A stretch of 64,000 bases of DNA from Loripinus fragilis (GCA_964019695.1 OZ026516.1:98952368-99016367), one strand, 5' to 3'; positions 45,101 through 54,950 are shown, counted from the first letter of the stretch. A program made the numbers and translations. Notes: generated by a model from the sequence alone, not told the origin.

Positions 45101-46556
45101 ATGTTGATGGGTATTATATATAATTGGCTGTTACAGGGTAATGGTGTCATTACCAGAGCGCTAGCATATTGCAAAATCCTTGCAAGATAAATCTGATAGA
45201 GGAGTAATAAGTTGTATAGGAAAATTCTTTAAAACCCTTGGATAATATATGACGATTTGCTCTATAAATTCTACCTGATGGGCTTTCTTTGATATTTTTA
45301 GTTGTTACTCGCACATTGCACTGAATGTTACAAACTTTCCATGAGTATTATGTCAACTATATTTGATGTCTCTATAAAAGAAAAGAGGGTTTATGATAGT
45401 TTATGTTTTGAGTTACTTCCTCAGCAAATGAGCCAGAGTAAAAAGAAGTACATGGACCTGTGCCTGCATGCAAATAAGTACAAGCAGGTCGTGTTGGAGA
45501 CCATATCTTGAATGTTTAATGGTATTTAGAGAGTAACGTATGTAACCTGGGCTGTAAAATAGTGTAAGACACCATAATAAGGAACTTTAGTTCATTTGAA
45601 TAGCAGCCTTATAGATTTACTATATTCACTGACGGATGTAATACATGTATAGTCAATAACTGCCATACTGATACTTGGAAATAACATATGAAACACTAAG
45701 TAACATATACAACGGCAAAAACTCAAGACATTTATAAAATAAATGCTAAAATTATGTAACTGTGCTATAAGAAGTTCTTAAACCTGTGCCAGACTTCAAA
45801 AAAGTGTGAATATGTCATGTTGGAGACATTATCAGGAAAATTTAATGTTATTTTGCGGGTAACATACGTAACACAATGTTACTCACTAACGCTGCCACTC
45901 TCAGAGAGCTAACATATTTCATTTGATGGCTTATAAAATGTAGTATCTGGAAATCATAGTGTACGAAATTCCCCCTGGGGGAAGTGGGTTCTATAGCCAG
46001 TGCAAGGCCTGGAGAATTACATTTTACATTTTTCTGTGATATGGGCTACCATGTTCATTGTCTAATAACTCAAAAAGTATAAAAGCTAGAAACGTAATGC
46101 TTGCAGTTTTGAAAAGGTAAATAAAAATTCTTTAATGTAATACCAAATTAATGATCATAAACTGGTTTCAATAAAATTTAAGACAAACTATATTACATGC
46201 ATTTATCATTTAAAAGGGGGTTCAATGAAAAAATGTAACATACACTACATCGGGGGTGACTATAATTGGTTTCAAATGTCATTATCTGTGGCCCAGTAAT
46301 AGCTTATTAAGAAAATATAACCAATTTGGAAATCTTACCTTATCTTTTGCACTTTTCTGAAGTCTTAAAAAGAATTTTAATTATCAAATATTTTGTAGGG
46401 TAACGTATGTAACAGGCTGTTACAGCTTAACGCTGCCATTGTCAGAGGTCTAACATGTTGCAAAATCCTTGCAAGACATTGGGCTTCAAGAAAAATATGG
46501 TCTACAAAATTCCCCCTTGGGGGGGGGGAGGTAAACCATATCCAGCCAGTGGCCTA
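42171..46556 (+). mobile_element. Element A: long-TIR DNA transposon inserted in the Sailor-like transposase
   Basis: It starts TAGGCCTTGAGCTGGCTATA and ends ...CCAGCCAGTGGCCTA, with TAC immediately outside on both sides (42168-42170, 46557-46559). The left arm (42171 to about 42800) is mirrored by 45480-46025, with words such as CCCCCAGGGGGAATTTCGTA, CTCTGAGAGTGGCAGCGTTA, TATACGTTAC, AGCATTAAACGT and TTTGCATGCTGACACAGGTT TATG. The right arm is duplicated: 44750-45200 recurs at 46025-46500 in direct orientation, so a second, terminus-like end (CTATAGCCAGTGCAAGGCCT) lies internally at 45998-46017. The interior encodes a decayed transposase. Termini, TIR style and protein match element B. Its precise removal restores the host reading frame, which proves the borders. 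Confidence 0.9.
43020..44749 (+). pseudogene. Transposase relic of element A ('HALTGCDT' family), internally deleted
   Basis: Plus-strand blocks in order: AQFWARYMDMIQMVLTLIRA near 43050-43105; a FELRVISI then NNYAQYVPVYL-type block (consensus FAYDHxNYARYLPVYL) near 43120-43220; NAFDITIRQTIE near 43290; TNPFSSSFEDNELY near 43500-43545; VPAKPGIAKDLIEADDIGRK near 43556-43616; TLPFLLGPVPWSLSTPD then KADKSKLQHGL at 43831-43930; VDFVTDTY at about 44084-44107; LNVNSIGQNMGEEIYS near 44206-44253; HCLTDCDTTN near 44260-44290. The final 97-codon open stretch (44456-44749) contains QYDMFLKK and MYIQRLNYQVF. The nuclease-like SPDTD/WFDTGTG blocks expected between VDFVTDTY and CDT are missing. At least seven frameshifts or stops are needed. 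The superfamily is uncertain; Academ is a candidate because of the nuclease-like fold in relatives and the 3-bp target duplication. Confidence 0.65.
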
Positions 46557-47407
46557 TACTGTCTTAAGCGTTAGGCGAGAGAAGAAAGAGACTGGGGTGC
46601 TGTTGTCGCCGACGAGATCAAAGAGAGGACCATATAAGGAGGTAGATGACTTCGACCAGTCAGTCATCAGAAATGAGATCAATAAATTCTACACATTCAG
46701 AAAACAACTACCAACCCTTAGAGCTCTGCATCAGGTAATGACAGATGAAGTCCAGTTTCCTGGAAGTATCGAGACCCTACGGAAGATGATACGACAAATG
46801 GGATACAGGTGGCAAAAGACACGTGACAACAGAAAGGTTTTGCTGGAGAGGCCAAACATTGTTGCGCTGAGAAAGACTTTTTATCAGAAGAAAAAAGAGT
46901 TTGAAGACAGAGGACTCCAGTTTGTTTATTTTGACGAAACGTGGATAGATACTGCATACACTTTGAAGAATTGTTGGCAAGGCGACAATACACCGGGTGT
47001 TCTTTCCCCTTGCAATAGAGGACAGCGGATCATCGTAGTCCACGCTGGCAGCAGTAACGGTTTCGTCCCTGGAGCATTACTGACCTACAAATCCAGATCC
47101 ACTACAGGCGACTACCACAGTGAGATGGACGGGAAAAACTTCACAAAGTGGCTGGAAGAGATGTTACTACCGAACCTGGAGGAGCCCAGCGCTATTGTAA
47201 TTGACAACGCCTCGTACCACTCAATGAAGACAGACAAATGTCCAAACTCAAGCACGAGGAAGGCAGACATTCAGGTACAGTATAACCTCGTAAACTCGAA
47301 CTTCGATTTTTCGAAATACTCGATTTTTCGAAATACTTGAATTTTCGAAATACATTTTGGATGACACTGAATTCAGAGAATAGAACTTAGTCATGGTCTA
47401 ATTTAAT

Positions 47408-47526
47408 ATCTTTCTATAATAACATATGTTTTGGGTTCGTAAAAGAAACGTCTCATTCAGAAGGCTCCTAACCTTCATTGAGACGTTTCTTTAATGTGCC
47501 AAAAAACTATGTTTTATAGAAAAATA
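47408..47526. mobile_element. Small foldback MITE in transposase intron 1
   Basis: ATCTTTCTATAATAACATAT GTTTTGGG... AAAGAAACGTCTCATTCAGA AGG (to about 47464) pairs with ACCTTCATTGAGACGTTTCT TT ... AACTATGTTTTATAGAAAAA TA (to about 47526). The arms are ~57 bp and the loop 6-7 bp. Immediately upstream, CGAWTTTTCGAAATAC is repeated three times (47305-47353). Confidence 0.85.
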
Positions 47527-47825
47527 TTATCCAGCAACTTTCCAAAATTATGAATTATACACATATGCAAAAAGCAGAACTGCGCCCTGTATTTTTATCC
47601 AATAAAACAATGAGAAGAGAGCTTACACCAAATTATTTTCAATCTATCTTGCATTTTTGGCATTTTCTTTTGTTGTTACCAGGAATCTGCATATATATAA
47701 TGAAATTCTTTGAACAGCTTTAAACAGTTGTTAAGAATGAGGCGATGTTTAAATTAAATTATTGACTGGCGACCGGCGATGGACAACTGCATACGTGGAC
47801 GAGGGACATCTTATGTTCACAAGAG

Positions 47826-48170
47826 CTCAGCCAGGTGTGTTAAAAGCTTAACCTGAACCGATGACTCAGGTGAGCTTATAGCTCAACTTGAACAGATGGC
47901 TCAGGTGGGCTAAAGGCTCAACTTGAGCCTATGGCTTAGGTGACATAATTGCTCAGGTGACCTAATAGGTTTACTGCAGCCCAAGGCTCAGGTGAGCTTA
48001 TAGCTCAACTTGAACAGACGGCTCAGGTGGGCTAAAGGCTCAACTTGAGCCTATGGCTTAGGTGACATAATTGCTCAGGTGACCTAATAGGTTTACTGCA
48101 GCCCAAGGCTCAGGTGAGCTTATAGCTCAACTTGAACAGATGGCTCAGGTGGGCTAAAGACTCAATATTT
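47826..48170 (+). repeat. 122-bp minisatellite (2.5 copies) with ~30-bp subunits, in intron 1
   Basis: GGTGAGCTTATAGCTCAACT TGAACAGA recurs at 47869, 47991 and 48113, a 122-bp period with about 98% identity between units. Each unit contains subrepeats around GGCTCAGGTGRGCTWAWAGC TCAACTTGA. It lies entirely inside intron 1 and does not disturb the splice sites. Confidence 0.95.
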
Positions 48171-48923
48171 GTTTCATACTTTAATTTTTCAGGAGTGGTT
48201 GTGGAAACATAAGATCAACTTCACAGCAGCCATGCTTGGACCACAACTGTTGGAGTTAGTACGGATGAACAAGCCCCTCCAGAATATGCCGTAGATCAGT
48301 TGATACGCTACCACGGCCATGAGGTTTTACGACTACCACCATATCATCCAGACTTCAACCCCATTGAGCTTATCTGGAGCCAGGTGAAGGGCATTGTAGG
48401 GAGGAGGAACGTCACATTTTGGTTAGTAAATAGTCCATTTTAGATTAATTATTCAATTGTCAAAATCTTCTGCAACTTTTTAGTTTGTCCAAGACATGAA
48501 CATTTTATTTAATCAGCTTTTTTTCTCGTTTCAGGTACGATGACGTCCTTCAAGTGACGAACGACGCTTTTCAACAAATTGGTGCGGACACATGGCGTGG
48601 AGTATGCGATCACGTCAACAGGCACTTTGACCAGTGCAAAAAGGACGACCACGCCATTGATAAAGTGATGGATCCAATTGTAATAGAACTCAGGGACGAT
48701 TCTGATGACAGCTACCTAGAGACCTGCTACAGCAGCAGTGAAGAGCTTTGAAATACATGTTAAATCTCGCGGTGTATTTGCAATGTACATTTTACTTGTA
48801 AAATAAATGTATTGCTACGATATAAAATACATAAAATAAAGAAAAGATATTGCAAACAAAATTAGAAAATATAACAACAACAAAAAAGTAATAAAAAAAA
48901 CTTTCAGTAAGTAAAGTATTGAA

Positions 48924-49017
48924 TGATGGGTATGGGGTTCGAAATATCAACGAGAGTTTAAATAAAATAAACTGTGCTATATTTACGTGTTCTATCCACT
49001 GGGCCACTCAGGTAAGC
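48924..49017 (-). repeat. tRNA-like sequence inside the right end of the Sailor-like element
   Basis: Read on the minus strand, CTGAGTGGCCCAGTGGATAG AACAC (49013-48988) matches an A box (TGGCCCAGTGG), and TTTCGAACCCCATACCC (48945-48929) resembles a B box. The ~40-bp gap between them is longer than in a compact tRNA, as if there were an intron or insertion. It faces inward, like the tRNA-like sequence at the other end. Confidence 0.55.
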
Positions 49018-49175
49018 GATAAGCAATTGAAATATTTAGCGATATATACATAGTACCACGTGCATTTCCGTATTAGTATGTACGATAACAGCCGAAGATA
49101 TAATTACATGCTCAATCAGCTGTGAAATTATGGTAATGATAAAGGCCAGGATCAGGTTAATATAGTAGAGGTATA

Positions 49176-49379
49176 AATCAAGTTTGAAGGCTTACGCCTA
49201 CGGCGGAGTACATGGCGCTCTAAGGTCACTACTGACACCAATGACCATAACTCATACATGACTAAACGCATTTTCCCAAATAACTTCAATAGTGATTACT
49301 GTATTAACCTGAAACTTAGTGAGTTAATGGACCTGATATGCCAGACGCAAATATAATGCATTACACTATCTGCATATAT
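49176..49379. other. Flank of the Sailor-like element
   Basis: No feature recognised other than the TA target site at 49174-49175. Confidence 0.4.
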
Positions 49380-49800
49380 CGGTAAGAGTTACTGCCCCTG
49401 TTTATTATTTTACCATTGTTTGTATAGGAAAACTGTAGTAAAGCGAGTAAAAGTTTGATAACTTGAAAAACTTATTAGCTAAATTGGTTGAAAGCTGTTA
49501 TGAACCATTACTGAAGTTCAAACTGCAGGTCTAAAGTTGTGTCTGCCACATTGTTATTTTTAAACATGAGTTATTGCCCCTTGATGCTAAGATTTACATA
49601 GAAAATGGGGTGAAAATTAAACTTTCTTCTATAACCGGCTTACTAGGGATCAGATTTCAATAAAGGCATAATACAAGATATTTGGTTTGATAGATCTCTA
49701 CATCTGTTAACTTAAATAATATTTAAAAAAATGCATCAAACATTAGTTACTGCTCTTGATTTTGCATTTTTGGGTGAAACAATCATTAAAATAGGCTTTA
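49380..49800 (+). repeat. Degenerate ~180-bp tandem repeat, three units
   Basis: GAGTTACTGCCCCTGTTTAT (49387), GAGTTATTGCCCCTTGATGC (49569) and TAGTTACTGCTCTTGATTTT (49745) head three units. Their interiors share a CTGAAGTTCAAAC-like or GATCAGATTTCAATAAAGG stretch and an AACTTTCTTCTATAACCGGC-type segment. Weak similarity. The 74-codon frame at 49731 is not a gene. Confidence 0.6.
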
Positions 49801-50478
49801 TGAAGCGTCAATCACCCCAAAATATTGAACAAATATCGAATAACCCTACTATTTGCACATTTTGGATGACCGTAATTGTCTTTATATATCAACAACAGAA
49901 TTGTATGTTTGCAACTATTAGAGCCATTTTTATCTCTTTCATCTTGTCAGAGTAGAAAATCGTTGAAAAAATAGTTGGCGTAACGCTATATATTTAGTTC
50001 TTAACATAAACTTTCTTTTATTATTCAATAGTCTCAAAACTAGTTTCTACACATACAGATAGCATCAGAGGATTATTAAAAAAACTTTTGGTCTTTTGAA
50101 AGTAAGTTTATTCCTTGTTAATATACAGATGAAAAGTTACAAAATTGAAATTGTGCATTACAGGGGGGTAGAAATAGCTCTTTTTTGAGACGGTGAAAAT
50201 TGCTCAAATTTCACAATGATGCACCTCACGTAATAATGTTTTTGATACACAAGTTTCACAAAAAATCTGTTTTTTCGAATTTCCTAAAATATTTGAATAT
50301 TTAGTTGTCGAATGTAAAAATTGCAATAATTTTGACTATTCTTTTTAATGAAAAAGTTGGTTGGTAAATATACAGTGGATAGATTCACATCAATTAGCCA
50401 TTCTAGTTTTTCAAGTAAACTTAAGCTGTTCTGAAGCAGTAATTCACCATAATAGGCCATAATCATCAGCTGCCATAA
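49801..50478. other. Anonymous sequence
   Basis: AT-rich, no gene or repeat recognised. Confidence 0.4.
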
Positions 50479-50600
50479 TAGTCAGGGCCCTTAGGGACAA
50501 AAAATAGGTCCCGTGCGAATTGTGTGCCGATTTATGGTGACCTATATCAAAACCTTCAATGGAGTCTTACCTTTAATTTAAAGGTGGTCACCCATCTCAA
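50479..50600 (+). repeat. ~110-bp repeat, inverted partner at 54695-54804
   Basis: TAGTCAGGGCCCTTAGGGAC, CCGTGCGAATTGTGTGCCGA, TTTATGGTGACCTATATCAA, AACCTT and GGTCACCCATCT match the reverse complement of 54695-54804 (GATGGGTGACC, TTGGTATAGGTCACCATAAA, TCGGCATCAAAGTCGCACGG, GCCCCTGACTA). Confidence 0.8.
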
Positions 50601-50867
50601 ATCCGCGTCTGAGGCTAGTTATGACGTCATAGATATGGCGACCATAATAAGAAACTGCCCGTTAATAAAAGCTATAGTTTGTGTTGGTAAGGTCATATTT
50701 ATCCAACACGAACGCTTTTTTAAACATAATTTCAATTATTTTAGTCATATGATGGTTACATCAATGCTTTACCTGACTTTGACAATGAATTATTTCTCGA
50801 TAACTATATTTTGCATGCAAAATAACGTAGATTTCCTATAAATACCCAGCTTATCTGACCACCTTTA

Positions 50868-52600
50868 TACTGATGGCTGAGAATGTAATTGCTCCCCCTG
50901 GGGAATTTCGCAAGCTTATCCATCTAAAAGAGGATTTCAAGCTGCGTCTTTTAATAGATGTTTGCACTATGTTCGCCGGGGCGTTAGTCTCTGACAGCCT
51001 GTTACATATGTTACCTTATTAAATTTAGAAAAAAAAAGAAAATTAAAAGTTTGAGCTACAGAAATAAGGCTTATTATTTTAATTACTAATATGATCTGCA
51101 TATTGACTTCTTTAGCTACATATAAATTATTTGGAGCAAAATTAAAGCTTCCTGTGGTGTTATGTGCGTTACTTTAATTAGATTACCCTTTAAACATGAA
51201 AATTGTGACCAATATCATTTACTTTTTATGTGCATTTTCCAAAATGCTTTGATTATTTTGTACTAACAAACTCATTTGGGTTAGAGAAAATCCAAAGTTT
51301 GCTTTTATACTTTAAATATAGTGTCTTATACATGCGATTAAACAACCCAAAGTCTACACCCAATTTTAAGGAGCCGAATTTGGTAGGCATCATTTAAGTA
51401 AAAATAGATGAAAACATTTGCTGCTGTTGGATATCTTGCATATTTGGGATTGTCTATCTCATATTATAAAGAATTATAGATTTTGCAGGTTTGACAGCAA
51501 GATTGAAGCACTTGTTAAAGGCTGTAACATATGTTACATGACATTATAAATGAGCAAGGACATTAACTTGTTGTAAGAGATGATATTTTAGGGAAAAAAT
51601 GAATATATATCGCATGTTTTCCTAGCTAAAGTCTCTAGCCTTTGGTGCCTACATCTTGATGATTATTAAGCCCCTGTACCTTTGTTACAGATGTTATGAA
51701 TATTTGTTATCAATATTTCCTAAAATGAACAATTCTAAAATAAAGATACATCCTAGAGGAACATAGAAATTTATCGTTTCACATTTAAACAGTTCAATTT
51801 AGTAAATGTCCCTTTCTAATGTAAATATTCTACACCAATTTTTATCCTAGTCATATACAATATCGATTATTATTTCTGCTTCTCTGGTAAAATAGTTGTC
51901 CTCCTCATCTCATAAAAACCAGATTAATCCTCAAACAAGATTTTGACTGCAATCTGAGTAATGACCTGCTCCATCACAAACCCTTTAAGACATATTCTAT
52001 CGCATGCACCAATTCAAGGTGCATCGAATAAGAGATGATTTCACACTGTTAGTATGGGTGTTAGCCTGTAACAGCTTGTTACATGTGTTACTTTATCTAT
52101 TTGAGAATAGGAAAATTGAAAGTTTGAGCTACAGAAAGAAGACATTAAAACTAGCTAATCAATGAACACTCTAATAATCTGCAAATTACTGGATGTCTTT
52201 ACTATACATGACAGCTGTTTACGGCTACATGTTGTATTATGTGCGTTACATGAACTTAATCATAATTTAAAAGTGGTAATTTTGGCTATCGCCATTTAGT
52301 TTAACGACTGCTCTGAGTTGGTTTCAAACCGTTTAAGATTATGTTTAACAAACATATTCTCAATTGACGAATACAAAAACCAAAGTTTGCTTTTCTATCT
52401 TGAATATTTTGTCTTATATAAGCTAATGCACAACCCTACCCCCAGTTTTGCAGAGGAGCAAATTTTGTTTTCGTCGCTTAAATAAAACACATATAAACCA
52501 ATTGCAGAGTGTTAATATTTGACCTTTTCCTTAAATAGTCTTGCTCATATATCATCAAGTTTCTAAGATCAGGACACTTATTAAATATGTCAATGTGCCA
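50868..52600 (+). mobile_element. Element C: solo arm of the element B family
   Basis: The terminus TACTGATGGCTGAGAATGTA ATTGCTCCCCCTGGGG (50868-50903) is followed by the arm in the same order as 24068-25790: TTTTAATAGATGTTTGCACT, CCGGGGCGTTAGTCTCTGAC, CTGTTACATATGTTAC, GTGGTGTTATGTGCGTTAC, AACAACCC and TAACATATGTTACATGACAT. A second subunit begins near 51958 (CTGAGTAATGACCTGCTCCA, matching 25140). C also keeps a stretch (51570-51680, CTCTAGCCTTTGGTGCC) present in B's right arm, so C has the fuller arm. No mirrored right arm occurs downstream. At 52640-52700 a weak ALSGADIN-like translation could be the start of the CDT domain. Confidence 0.75.
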
Positions 52601-52807
52601 TTGGTGATGTCACAAACAGGGCTTTGATCGAATTCTGGCACTTTCAGGTGCTGATATTAACTAGTTCAATAGGAAAGAGCAAGACATTATATTGGCAGGC
52701 ATTTAGCTATGCTGGAGACTCTATCCACGAAGCATTCTTTCACCGCGGCTCAGTGGCATTAGAAAGCACACTGTGGCGGATGCACTAGAGTAATATATTT
52801 GTAAATT

Positions 52808-52940
52808 GTCCTGACCTCTTAGCTCTCGTTTGTGATGTCTATCTGTGAGTTTGTTACTTTCCCATTTGTATCCTGGGTCAGGTGTGGTACTTGATTGTAT
52901 CGATTCCTGATCTTTGCCATCTTTCTTACTTTGTATTAGC
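52808..52940 (+). repeat. Copy c of the ~140-bp dispersed repeat
   Basis: CTGACCTCTTAGCTCTCGTT, GTGAGTTTGTTACTTTCCCA, GTATCCTGGGTCAGGTGTGG, TACTTGATTGTATCGATTCC and TGATCTTTGCCATCTTTCTT. It lacks the first ~20 bp of copies a and b. Confidence 0.85.
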
Positions 52941-53175
52941 CAGTCACCGATATTGTTCGACTCACTGCGTTGAGGTAGTGGATATTTTGGAGAAAAAAAG
53001 CTGAATTGCAAAAACTACCATTCCAAGAGCTGTGTTTCTCGAATGTGTCAAACGTGCGCAGTAGCAGTGCATCATTTGGAAAACCTCATCTGTCATTAAT
53101 CCTGACAAAGCATGCCTGCAATCATGGTTAGAAGCGGGACTGTGATAAATATTGTCCCGTTACGATGACATTGCC

Positions 53176-53447
53176 CATGTGCGGATCCAGAGGGGGATAG
53201 GGGTTCCGGATCCCCCCCCCCCCGTAAATAACAAGTACGTATATGGGTTTCTATAGAAATTAGCATTTGGACCCCCCCCCCCTGGAAAAGGATGGACACC
53301 CCCCTGGAAATAATGGACCCCCTCTGGATCCTTGGTAAAGTATAAGTATAGTTTTCTCAGCTATAAAACCATTGGACCCCCTCTGTAAACTGTAAAATAA
53401 GCTGAGGATTAAATAAAACTGACAAAAATTCCTGGATCCGCGTATGT
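53176..53447. mobile_element. MITE, GGATCC family, subtype 2 (copy 2)
   Basis: Ends TGCGGATCCAGAGGGGG and TTCCTGGATCCGCGTATG are inverted. The internal order is as at 6695-6945 (GTAAATAACAAG, AATTAGCATTTGGACCCC, GACCCCCTCTGGATCCTTGG, AAGTATAGTTTTCTCAGC, GTAAAATAAGCTGAGGATTA, ACAAAAATTCCTGGATCC). Frames up to 107 codons on the minus strand (Gly-Gly rich) are artefacts. Confidence 0.78.
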
Positions 53448-54525
53448 TGCCTCCTGCCCCGAAACCCCCTCTGCAGCTGATAAAATGTGGTTGCAGCATG
53501 TATGTATGCGAAAAATCTCTGTGTAAGTACAAAGCAAACCATTTATATTGATTTATGTTGCTGTGGAGCAGAAGAGGACTCATGTAAAATATTGCCAGTG
53601 ATCAATATGCTCACTACTTTTGAACAACCATTTTCATGTGGATTCAGATATTTCTTTAGCCGTATCAACAAGAATGCCTTATTGTCCGATTTTGACCTCC
53701 GATGGATCAAAAATTGGACTATTTTACCTAGTAGCATGCGAAAGATAAATCAGATTGTAACAGTTTTCTATTGCCCGTGCTATCGAAGTACAATGGATAA
53801 CTTGTAGAGGGTTTTATCCTTATTTCCATATCATGAACTACTAAGTAGACTCTTCTAGCTTTTGATCCTTCAGGGGTCAAAATCGGACTATAATGAGTTT
53901 GGTTTATAGTGTATGCAAATGATTTTTACTACTATCTTTTCTTTGGGTGTAAGATAAGCAGCTACAGATAAACCAAAAGCTTTGAAGCGCGACTCTATTT
54001 TACTATGATTGTTGTTGATTGTCTCTATGTTGTTCTAGAAAAGGGTTTCAGGCATTTATTTACATTTACTATAAAAGCTTTGACATACACATATGTTCTA
54101 GCCGGACTGGCTCGTTATACGTATTCTGCATCAATGGTTTGAAATAGAAAGACCCAAAGGTCATTGGTCAGAGGACGTGGTACATCTATACAGTGTATAT
54201 TAGCATAAGAGATTATATTTACACTGTTTATTATCAAAAACACTGTTTGTTTTTCATTCACTCCACTGTCTTTTATTCGTAAATCGTGACGGCATTTACG
54301 TCCCAACCTCGAACTGACTTCACCCTATCTGAATATATTTTGTAATATACGATTGAAAAGAGTTTGTATTCAGTCATGATAAGGCTACGAGTTCATTAAA
54401 GGAATATTTCCGTGCGTTGGAAATGGACAAAACGCATATATATGTGGTATTTGTATATTAGGCGTCATTTCAATGACGTCATCTTTTTGTTCTAATGCGA
54501 AAACAATATAGGCGACATGCTAATT
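53448..54525. other. Anonymous intergenic sequence
   Basis: A 106-codon frame at 53487-53807 and others overlap on both strands without any recognised domain. No gene is supported. Confidence 0.4.
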
Positions 54526-54804
54526 TTAATTATTTACCCCCTAAGATTTAATTTTGTGCATTTCGACTGAAATTGGCAAACAAAATGCAAGAAAGTCCTG
54601 ATCGCCATAGGCTACAATGGGCATACCGTTTAAATTGCACTGATACAAAATACGTTATTTTGATGACGTCATAATGACGTCCAGACGTAAAATTCAGATG
54701 GGTGACCAGGTGATTTTCATTTGTTATCCCCTAAAGTTTGATTTGGTATAGGTCACCATAAATCGGCATCAAAGTCGCACGGGAGTCCCGATCGCCCCTG
54801 ACTA
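54526..54804 (-). repeat. Two ~186-bp direct units including the inverted partner of 50479-50600
   Basis: TTATTTACCCCCTAAGATTT AATTTTGTGCATTTCGACTG AAATTGGCA... AGTCCTGATCGCC (54530-54607) is a diverged copy of TTGTTATCCCCTAAAGTTTG ATTTGGTATAGGTCACCATA AATCGGCA... AGTCCCGATCGCCCC (54719-54798). The second unit is the reverse complement of 50479-50600. AATGACGTCAT palindromes lie at 54474-54482 and 54664-54680. Confidence 0.75.
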
Positions 54805-54950
54805 TAACATAGACCTGTTTATTTCTTACTTTGGCTCATTTCAGTAAAACGGGTGGAAACAGAATATTTTCAAGCTACTGCCACCCCATAAACTGAGTGT
54901 AGGAACAATCCGCACAATATTACAGAAACTGCAACATTTCATGCATGGGT

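Larger units (their letters stand above)
42028..48751 (+). pseudogene. DDE transposase gene of the Sailor-like element (split by insertion, one frameshift)
   Basis: Four coding segments read in order: 42028-42170, 46560-47274, 48193-48421 and 48535-48751, about 434 residues. Segment 1 ends in codons V-S-R-S plus AC. After the inserted element the codon resumes (T), then V-L-S-V-R-R-E, as expected of a helix-turn-helix N-terminus. Introns 47275-48192 (GT...AG, donor CAG|GTACAG, acceptor TTTTTCAG|GAG) and 48422-48534 (TTG|GTTAGT, TTTCAG|GTA) are canonical. The catalytic triad is visible: D in VYFDETW (codon 46933), D in IVIDNASYH (47203) and E in FNPIELIWSQVKG (48366). Between the last two there are 81 residues once one missing base is allowed for. 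That base is lost in a C run at 48274-48280 and causes an early stop at 48291. The C-terminus is acidic and Ser-rich. Biochemically this would cut and paste the element at TA sites in the nucleus. It is now inactive. Confidence 0.85.
41641..49173 (+). mobile_element. IS630/Tc1/mariner-type transposon, Sailor-like (DD81/82E), with nested insertion
   Basis: The left TIR starts TACCTCTACTATATTAACCT GATCCTGACCTTTAT (41641-41675). The right TIR is its reverse complement (49139-49173) with a single mismatch in 35. TA flanks both ends (41639-41640, 49174-49175), the hallmark target duplication of this superfamily. Inside are a spliced transposase gene on the plus strand (first ATG 42028, stop 48749-48751), a 4386-bp foreign element (42171-46556), and tRNA-like sequences just inside each TIR. 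Without the insertion and its 3-bp duplication the element would be about 3.14 kb. The family name rests on the long spacing between the second Asp and the Glu; I recall a DD82E 'Sailor' group reported from aquatic animals. The near-identical TIRs imply recent activity. Confidence 0.9.

Noticed and set aside
46718..47043. Two minus-strand frames of 88-91 codons
   Set aside because: Antisense shadows of the conserved DDE transposase exon.
52721..53011. 96-codon minus-strand frame
   Set aside because: Covers a copy of the 140-bp dispersed repeat; the other copies do not keep it open.
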